Origin: Ancylomarina subtilis
Lineage (GTDB): Bacteria; Bacteroidota; Bacteroidia; Bacteroidales; Marinifilaceae
DNA length: 64,000 bases
NCBI RefSeq assembly: GCF_004217115.1
Contig: NZ_SHKN01000001.1
Location: forward strand, 1,987,781 to 2,051,780
Direction: 5' to 3'
Of this stretch, positions 58,527 to 64,000 are shown one piece after another. A program made the position numbers and the translations under genes. The first letter of the stretch is position 1, and the number at the start of each line of letters is the position of its first letter. The notes below the pieces were generated by a model. The model did not search any database, had not been told where the DNA came from, and saw nothing but the letters and a program-made list of their open reading frames with translations.

Positions 58527-59144
58527 ATGGATTATAATTCGAATAGGGAAAAATTATTACTCCCTGAATATGGCAGAAACGTTCAGATGATGGTGGACTT
58601 TGCCATGAAAATTGAGGATAGAGACGAAAGAAATAAGGCTGCAAAAACGATCATTTCTATCATGGGTAACATGTACCCTCACCTTAGAGATGTTAGTGAT
58701 TTCAGACACAAACTTTGGGATCATCTCGCAATCATGACTGATTTCAAATTCGACATCGATTCGCCCTACGAATTACCTACAAAAGAAAAATTGGCCGAAA
58801 AGCCTGAAGTCCTTCCATACAATAATCATAGAATCAGATTCCGCCACTATGGTAAGATCATTGAATCTATGGTGAAAAAAGCGATCGAAATTGAAGATGA
58901 GAAAGAGCAAAATGCTTTAATTATGATGATTGCCAATCATATGAAAAAATCATATGCAAATTGGAATAAGGAAGGTGTCAATGATGAGAAAATCTTTAAA
59001 GACATCGTTGATTTGTCAAAAGGAAAACTTACAATTCCTGAAAATCTTAAATTGAGAGAAACTCACGATAAAGATTTCCAAACCAAGAATAAAAAGAAAA
59101 GTTATCACAAAAATGATAATCGAAAATTCACTAAGAAGAAATAA
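58527..59144 (+). CDS. DUF4290 family protein
   Basis: 205 residues, MDYNSNREKLLLPEYGRNVQMMVDFAMKIEDRDERNKAAKTIISIMGNMYPHLRD, which is the DUF4290 pattern, conserved across Bacteroidota just before murA. The N-terminal ~170 residues are helical; the tail is lysine-rich (KNKKKSYHKNDNRKFTKKK). No signal or membrane segment. The role is not known; the steady link to murA suggests, but does not show, a tie to cell growth. Confidence 0.88.
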   Translation: MDYNSNREKLLLPEYGRNVQMMVDFAMKIEDRDERNKAAKTIISIMGNMYPHLRDVSDFRHKLWDHLAIMTDFKFDIDSPYELPTKEKLAEKPEVLPYNNHRIRFRHYGKIIESMVKKAIEIEDEKEQNALIMMIANHMKKSYANWNKEGVNDEKIFKDIVDLSKGKLTIPENLKLRETHDKDFQTKNKKKSYHKNDNRKFTKKK

Positions 59145-59168
59145 TTCTTAATGATATAGACTGCATAT

Positions 59169-59196
59169 TAAAAACCGGATGATTTCCGGTTTTTTT
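59169..59196 (+). terminator. Terminator of the DUF4290 gene
   Basis: AAAACCGGA / TTCCGGTTTT stem with a TGAT loop, followed by a T run, 25 bp after the stop. Confidence 0.88.
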
Positions 59197-59382
59197 GTGT
59201 CAAAATTTGAAACGCATCTTTTCTGAATTTACAGTTTTTTAACTTCACTATTAAAGGTCCTTTTCATTATCTTTAAGCGAGTATTTAGAATACAATAGAT
59301 CTGTTAATGAATTGTTCTATATCAAATTTACAATCTGAATACTGACCCAATCATTCCGTTATAAAACCTAATGATCAATTAA

Positions 59383-60693
59383 ATGAGCACATTCGAAATA
59401 ACTGGTGGCACAACACTAAAGGGGGAATTACACCCACAAGGAGCAAAAAATGAGGCTTTACAAATTCTATGCGCCACTCTCCTAACATCTGAAAAAATCA
59501 GAATTCATAATATCCCAAACATACTTGATGTTAACCGACTCATTGAGCTGTTGGCTTCACTGGGAGTCAGTGTAACTCAGGAGACAAAAAACACCTATTG
59601 TTTCGAAGCTAAGAATATCGATCTTGAATATTTGAATTCAGATGAGTTTGCAAAAAAGGGCTCTTCTCTTCGAGGTTCAATCATGATAATTGGCCCGCTA
59701 CTGGCTCGTTTCGGCAAAGCCTATATTCCTAAGCCTGGAGGAGATAAAATCGGGCGTCGTCGATTAGATACACACTTTATCGGCTTTCAAAAACTAGGAG
59801 CCGATTTTAAATACAAACAAGGCGATAAATTCTATCGTCTTGAAGCGCCCAAATTAAAAGGGACATACATGCTGCTTGATGAAGCATCAGTAACTGGTAC
59901 AGCCAACATCATCATGGCTGCTGTGCTTGCCGAAGGAACAACAACAATTTATAATGCTGCCTGTGAACCTTACATTCAGCAACTATGTAAGATGCTGAAT
60001 TCTATGGGAGCAAAAATCACAGGTATCGGCTCCAACCTGCTTTATGTCGAAGGCGTTAAATCCCTTTCGGGTTGTGAGCATCGTATCCTTCCTGATATGA
60101 TTGAGATTGGTAGTTTCATCGGCCTGGCTGCGATGACAAAATCAGAAATTACCATCAAAAATGTGGCCTATAAAGAACTGGGTGTTATCCCCGATACATT
60201 TAAGAAACTGGGTATCAAACTCGAAATTATTGGCGATGACATCTACATTCCCAAACAAGAAAGTTATACCATCGAAAATTTTATGGATGGTTCTATTTTA
60301 ACCATTGCTGATGCTCCTTGGCCTGGATTGACACCTGACCTTTTAAGCATTATTCTTGTCGTGGCAACACAAGCCAAAGGAAGTGTTCTTATTCATCAGA
60401 AAATGTTTGAATCCCGTCTTTTCTTTACCGATAAACTGATTGATATGGGAGCACAAATTATTCTTTGCGATCCGCACAGAGCAACCGTTATTGGTTTGAA
60501 TCAGGAAAACAGACTCAGAGCAACCAAAATGGTTTCCCCCGATATACGTGCGGGAGTTTCCCTGTTAATTGCTGCACTTTCAGCTGAAGGAACAAGTACC
60601 ATTCAAAATATCGATCAGATAGACAGAGGCTACGAAAACATTGACCTTAGACTAAATGCGATAGGGGCTAAAATTAAACGAATTGACAATTAA
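59383..60693 (+). CDS. murA: UDP-N-acetylglucosamine 1-carboxyvinyltransferase, Asp-type
   Basis: 436 residues. MurA adds enolpyruvate to UDP-GlcNAc, the first committed step of peptidoglycan synthesis. PQGAKNEAL near the N-terminus, GSSLRGSIMIIGPLLARFG and the late IRAGVSLLIAAL mark the family. The usual catalytic-loop Cys (Cys115 in E. coli, PGGCAIG) is Asp121 here (PGGDKIGRRRLD). Asp-type MurA enzymes are active but not alkylated by fosfomycin, so intrinsic resistance at target level is expected. It follows DUF4290, with its own upstream gap. Confidence 0.95.
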   Translation: MSTFEITGGTTLKGELHPQGAKNEALQILCATLLTSEKIRIHNIPNILDVNRLIELLASLGVSVTQETKNTYCFEAKNIDLEYLNSDEFAKKGSSLRGSIMIIGPLLARFGKAYIPKPGGDKIGRRRLDTHFIGFQKLGADFKYKQGDKFYRLEAPKLKGTYMLLDEASVTGTANIIMAAVLAEGTTTIYNAACEPYIQQLCKMLNSMGAKITGIGSNLLYVEGVKSLSGCEHRILPDMIEIGSFIGLAAMTKSEITIKNVAYKELGVIPDTFKKLGIKLEIIGDDIYIPKQESYTIENFMDGSILTIADAPWPGLTPDLLSIILVVATQAKGSVLIHQKMFESRLFFTDKLIDMGAQIILCDPHRATVIGLNQENRLRATKMVSPDIRAGVSLLIAALSAEGTSTIQNIDQIDRGYENIDLRLNAIGAKIKRIDN

Positions 60694-60800
60694 CTATTTA
60701 TTAACAGTCTAAATAAAGTTTATTAACTAGTTTTAAATTCATACACAAATTATGAAGAACTTGAACAGATAAAATCTTCATAAACAAAAAACAGATTATT

Positions 60801-61337
60801 ATGAAAAAATTAAATCTAGGTATACTCATAACATTACTGGTTATTTCTTTTTCAACACTTGCTGGTGAAAAGGGGAAAGACGTTAAAGAAGGTTTAAATA
60901 TTGGGGATAAAATCCCTGAAATATCAGCTAAATCTCCGGATGGCAAAGTCATCAATCTAAGTGATCTTAAAGGTAAACTGGTACTTGTTGATTTTTGGGC
61001 ATCGTGGTGTGGCCCTTGTCGTGACGAAAACCCTTGGGTGGTATCCGTATACAACAAATTTAGAGACCAGGAATTTAAAAATGGAACCGGGTTTACCGTT
61101 TTTAGTTTTTCTTTAGATAAAAAGATCACTAGCTGGAAAAACGCCATTAAAAAAGATGAATTGATCTGGGAAAATCACGCCAGTGAACTAAAAGGATGGT
61201 ATTCACCAACGGCACAAAAATTTCAAATTAACTCTATTCCTTCAAACTTCTTAATCGACGAAAATGGCACTATCGTGGCTAAAGATTTAAGAGGCGAAAA
61301 ACTAGAATTGGTTTTGCAACATTACTTAAAAAAATAG
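60801..61337 (+). CDS. TlpA-like thioredoxin-fold protein, exported
   Basis: 178 residues. Signal peptide (MKKLNLGILITLLVISFSTLAG), then a thioredoxin/AhpC-TSA fold with the redox pair in VDFWASWCGPCRDENPW and the cis-Pro region NSIPSNFLIDENG. TlpA/ResA-like proteins reduce or oxidise thiols in the periplasm, for example in cytochrome c maturation. No partner genes lie nearby, so the substrate is open. A terminator follows. Confidence 0.9.
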   Translation: MKKLNLGILITLLVISFSTLAGEKGKDVKEGLNIGDKIPEISAKSPDGKVINLSDLKGKLVLVDFWASWCGPCRDENPWVVSVYNKFRDQEFKNGTGFTVFSFSLDKKITSWKNAIKKDELIWENHASELKGWYSPTAQKFQINSIPSNFLIDENGTIVAKDLRGEKLELVLQHYLKK

Positions 61338-61360
61338 ATTGCAAATTCTTTAAAATACAG

Positions 61361-61396
61361 AAGGAGTTGTTCTAAAAAGAACAGCTCCTTTTTTTT
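61361..61396 (+). terminator. Terminator of the tlpA-like gene
   Basis: A 13-bp stem (AAGGAGTTGTTCT / AGAACAGCTCCTT, one G-U pair) with an AAAA loop runs into a T8 run. Confidence 0.9.
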
Positions 61397-61502
61397 GTAT
61401 TGCAAAAACGCTATGTCCTGACATCAATCTGATTAAACAGATCTTGTCATGAAAAATTGCCATTAATTTCTTCAAAAATCTGTAAACTTAACCGACAAGT
61501 TT

Positions 61503-61510
61503 TATCTTTG
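61503..61510 (+). promoter_or_regulatory. Possible -7 box of grpE-dnaJ
   Basis: TATCTTTG fits TAnnTTTG; TCTG stands 20 bp upstream in the -33 place, an imperfect match. Confidence 0.4.
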
Positions 61511-61670
61511 TGCCAATTTGTCGGAAACGAGGGCATTGGCAAACTATTTGTAAACTGTTGCCTGTAATTTTAACAACAGTCCAAAACGGAGTCATCCGTA
61601 TGAAAGACTAAATGCAAATTAGGAATCACAAATCCAGAGCCAACTGGTAATTCATTAGAAAAACACAGAA

Positions 61671-62255
61671 ATGACAAAAGATAAAAGCAAGTTAGACAAG
61701 GAAGATTTGGAAGTAAAAGATACAGTTACTCCTGAAACTGAAGAGAAAGTCGCTGAAAAAGAAGAAAAGACTGATAAAAAGAAGTCTAAAAAAGAGACGA
61801 AAGCTGACGAGATTGAGGAACTTGGAACAAAACTTCAAGAAATTACGGATAAATACATGAGATTATCGGCAGAATTCGATAATTACCGTAAACGTACTTT
61901 GAAGGAGAAAATGGAACTTACCAAATCAGCTGGTGAAAAGATTTTATTAAATGTTCTTCCTGTAATGGATAACTTCGAACGTGCCCTTAAATCGGTAGAT
62001 GAATCAAACGATATTGATGGCATCAAAGAAGGAATTCACCTAATATACACCAACTTCAAAGATTTCATGACCCAACAAGGGGTGAAAGAGATTGAAGCAA
62101 ATAATCTTGATTTCGATACAGATGTGCACGAGGCTATTACTAAAATCCCTGCTCCTAGTGAGGATTTAAAAGGTAAGGTTGTTGATTGTATTGAAAAAGG
62201 ATATTTCCTTAACGATAAGGTGATACGCTTTTCGAAAGTAGTCGTTGGAGAATAA
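61671..62255 (+). CDS. grpE: Nucleotide exchange factor GrpE
   Basis: 194 residues. A charged N-terminal part (about 1-50, Lys/Glu-rich) leads to the long coiled coil (IEELGTKLQEITDKYMRLSAEFDNYRKRTLKEK) and a beta-domain with VLPVMDNFERAL and VHEAITKIPAPSEDLKGKVVDCIEKGYFLNDKVIRFSKVVV. It exchanges ADP for ATP on DnaK. dnaJ follows at 26 bp; dnaK is not in the window. Confidence 0.95.
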   Translation: MTKDKSKLDKEDLEVKDTVTPETEEKVAEKEEKTDKKKSKKETKADEIEELGTKLQEITDKYMRLSAEFDNYRKRTLKEKMELTKSAGEKILLNVLPVMDNFERALKSVDESNDIDGIKEGIHLIYTNFKDFMTQQGVKEIEANNLDFDTDVHEAITKIPAPSEDLKGKVVDCIEKGYFLNDKVIRFSKVVVGE

Positions 62256-62281
62256 TTTTAAACAAACAAATCTGAATTAAG

Positions 62282-63430
62282 ATGTCGAAAAGAGATTACT
62301 ACGAAGTACTAGGTGTATCAAAAGATGCTACAGGTCCAGAGTTAAAGAAAGCTTACCGTAAAAAAGCAATACAATACCACCCAGATAAAAACCCTGATAA
62401 TAAAGAAGCTGAAGAAAAATTTAAGGAAGCTGCTGAGGCTTATGAGGTTTTGAGTAATGATCAAAAACGACAACGTTACGATCAGTTTGGACACGCTGGT
62501 ATGAGCGGTGCTGCTGGAGGTGGCTTCGGCGGTGGCGGCATGAATATGGAAGATATCTTTTCTCATTTTGGTGATATTTTCGGCGGCGGCTCTTTCTTTG
62601 GTGGATTCGGTGGTGGCGGACGCAGCTCGCAACGAGTCAACCGTGGAAGCAACTTAAGAGTAAAAGTCAAACTAACTCTTCAAGAAATCGCTAACGGTGT
62701 TGAAAAGAAAATCAAGGTTAAGAAACATGTTGAGTGTAAGGATTGTAACGGATCCGGAGCTGAAGGAGGTTCTTCACACTCTACTTGTACACAATGTAAT
62801 GGTAGCGGACAAGTCACTCGTATTCAAAATACCATCTTGGGACAAATGCAAACCAGTGCGGTTTGTCCATCCTGTAATGGCGAAGGTAAAATCATTACGC
62901 ACAAATGTAAATCATGTGCAGGTGAAGGAATCGTAAAGGACGACGAAGTAATCACAATTAATATCCCGGCAGGTGTTGCCGAAGGCATGCAACTATCCGT
63001 AAGTGGTCGTGGTAATGCTGCGCGTCGCGGGGGTGTGAATGGTGATTTGTTAATTCTGGTTCACGAAGAAGAACATCCGGAGCTTATCCGCGATGAAAAT
63101 GATCTGTTATATAACCTTTTCATCAGTGTTCCGGATTCAATTTTAGGAACAGCCGTTGAAATTCCAACGATAGAAAATAAAGTCAAAGTAAAAATTGATG
63201 GTGGCACACAACCTGGCAAAATTCTTCGCCTACGCGGAAAAGGTTTACCCGATATCAATGGTTACGGTCGTGGCGATTTATTGGTTAAAATAAATGTTTG
63301 GGTTCCTAACAAAGTAAGTAAAGACGAACAAAAGCTACTGGAAAAACTTCAAGCTTCAGAATCGTTCAAACCCAATCCAAGTTCACAAGAAAAAAGCTTC
63401 TTCAAAAAAGTGAGAAACTTCTTTGAATAG
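62282..63430 (+). CDS. dnaJ: Chaperone DnaJ
   Basis: 382 residues. J domain (1-70) with the HPD triad in YHPDKNPDN, a Gly/Phe-rich stretch (about 75-125), four CxxCxGxG zinc repeats ([32 protein letters not shown]) and the C-terminal peptide-binding domains. It is a type I DnaJ that feeds clients to DnaK and triggers its ATPase. Co-transcribed with grpE. Confidence 0.97.
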   Translation: MSKRDYYEVLGVSKDATGPELKKAYRKKAIQYHPDKNPDNKEAEEKFKEAAEAYEVLSNDQKRQRYDQFGHAGMSGAAGGGFGGGGMNMEDIFSHFGDIFGGGSFFGGFGGGGRSSQRVNRGSNLRVKVKLTLQEIANGVEKKIKVKKHVECKDCNGSGAEGGSSHSTCTQCNGSGQVTRIQNTILGQMQTSAVCPSCNGEGKIITHKCKSCAGEGIVKDDEVITINIPAGVAEGMQLSVSGRGNAARRGGVNGDLLILVHEEEHPELIRDENDLLYNLFISVPDSILGTAVEIPTIENKVKVKIDGGTQPGKILRLRGKGLPDINGYGRGDLLVKINVWVPNKVSKDEQKLLEKLQASESFKPNPSSQEKSFFKKVRNFFE

Positions 63431-63448
63431 ACAATATATCTAAGTGTG

Positions 63449-63481
63449 AATCCTCCAGAACAATCTGGGGGATTTTTTTTG
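63449..63481 (+). terminator. Terminator of grpE-dnaJ
   Basis: An ATCCTCCAGA / TCTGGGGGAT stem (one G-U pair) with an ACAA loop followed by T8, 19 bp after the dnaJ stop. Confidence 0.9.
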
Positions 63482-63635
63482 TCTTGATTTTTAAAGACAT
63501 CATCCATTTCATTTGCCTTTATATCGATTTTCTAGTAAACAGTTGTAACTTTTCGGTATTTTGTACACTAATTAATAAACAGAGAAATAATTACTAACTA
63601 TCAATAATAAAAACCCCCATTAATTTATATTTAAC

Positions 63636-64000
63636 ATGGCGTTTTTCGAAGCAAAAAACATAATAAAACAGTATGCCGGACACACCGCTTTAAGTGGCGT
63701 GAGCATATCTGTTCCTGAAGGAAGCATCTTTGGCCTATTGGGCCCTAATGGTGCGGGTAAAACAACCCTCATTCGAATTATCAATCAAATTACGGGTCCT
63801 GATTCTGGCGAGGTTTTCTTTAATGGTGAGCCCCTAAAACCGGAGCATGTGCACCACATCGGTTATCTGCCCGAAGAACGTGGCTTATATAAAAAGATGA
63901 AAGTTGGCGAGCAATCTATCTATTTGGCTCAACTTAAAGGCATGAGCAAACAAGATGCCACAACCAAACTTCAGGCTTGGTTCAAAAAATTCGATATCCT
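63636..64000 (+). CDS. ABC transporter ATP-binding protein, N-terminal part
   Basis: Starts MAFFEAKNIIKQYAGHTALS and is cut by the window end after about 121 residues. Walker A LLGPNGAGKTTLIRI and the Q-loop region IGYLPEERGLYKKMKVGEQSIYLAQLKGMS are visible; the signature and Walker B lie outside. The YLPEERGLYKKM pattern fits NatA-like ATPases of ABC-2 exporters. Substrate unknown. Confidence 0.85.
   Translation, partial: MAFFEAKNIIKQYAGHTALSGVSISVPEGSIFGLLGPNGAGKTTLIRIINQITGPDSGEVFFNGEPLKPEHVHHIGYLPEERGLYKKMKVGEQSIYLAQLKGMSKQDATTKLQAWFKKFDI

Larger units (their letters stand above)
61338..61670. other. tlpA-like - grpE intergenic region
   Basis: About 330 bp without a credible ORF. It holds a terminator at 61361-61396 and a -7-type box at 61503-61510, leaving a leader of about 155 nt before grpE. 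No CIRCE-type repeat was recognised. Confidence 0.6.

Overview
The window is a chromosomal segment from a member of the Bacteroidota, most likely a marine or anaerobic Bacteroidales/Marinilabiliales-type organism; that placement is inferred, not searched. The support is gldD/gldE gliding genes, a type IX secretion (T9SS type B) C-terminal sorting domain, a DUF4249 + TonB-receptor pair, a DUF4290 gene, promoter boxes of the Bacteroidetes form (TTTG, 19-21 bp, TAnnTTTG), few Shine-Dalgarno sites, AT-rich DNA, and a ribosomal supercluster without tuf or adk.

Layout. 1-4.7 kb: 3' end of an alkaline-phosphatase-type hydrolase, a phosphopantetheinyl transferase, gldD, gldE, ssb and mutY. 4.8-9.8 kb: HU, a tiny bS22/mS38-like protein, RNase G, cydA and cydB. 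9.9-20.2 kb: DUF4249/TonB receptor, hutH, hisS, two small membrane proteins, ettA and a receiver-only response regulator. 20.3-39.7 kb (minus strand): eno, then one continuous str-S10-spc-alpha run from rpsL to rplQ. 39.7-40.9 kb: an ORF-free 1.1-kb intergenic region. 40.9-51.4 kb: an accessory biosynthetic locus (below). 51.5-64 kb: a small helical protein, an EF-G paralogue without the catalytic histidine, a T9SS cargo protein, a UvrD/PcrA helicase, a candidate 6S-like RNA, DUF4290, murA (Asp form), a TlpA-like thioredoxin, grpE, dnaJ and the start of an ABC ATPase.

The most interesting system is a linear azol(in)e-containing peptide (LAP/TOMM) cluster at 40870-51403. A 36-residue precursor carries a contiguous run of cyclisable residues (CCCSCCCSCC) reminiscent of streptolysin S. 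It is followed by a perfect 14-bp stem-loop, an E1/ThiF-like partner with an N-terminal peptide-recognition region and two CxxC pairs, a YcaO cyclodehydratase ending in PxPxP, a SagB-type FMN dehydrogenase, an ABC ATPase and permease, an HExxH membrane protein, an exported TPR-like protein, a TonB-dependent receptor and a subtilisin-like lipoprotein. A short HTH protein and an inverted repeat sit immediately upstream of the precursor's promoter-like box. The working model, which is inference: Cys/Ser of the core are cyclised and oxidised, the leader is removed by the HExxH membrane protein or the S8 protease, the product leaves by the ABC exporter, and the TonB receptor moves it (or a metal complex of it) across the outer membrane.

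The remaining genes are mostly core functions. Within them, MurA with Asp at the usual Cys position, EF-G2 with DTPGA instead of DTPGH, zinc-free S14 and L36, and a promoter-linked structured RNA at 58244-58342 deserve attention. No rRNA, tRNA, CRISPR array or insertion sequence was recognised.
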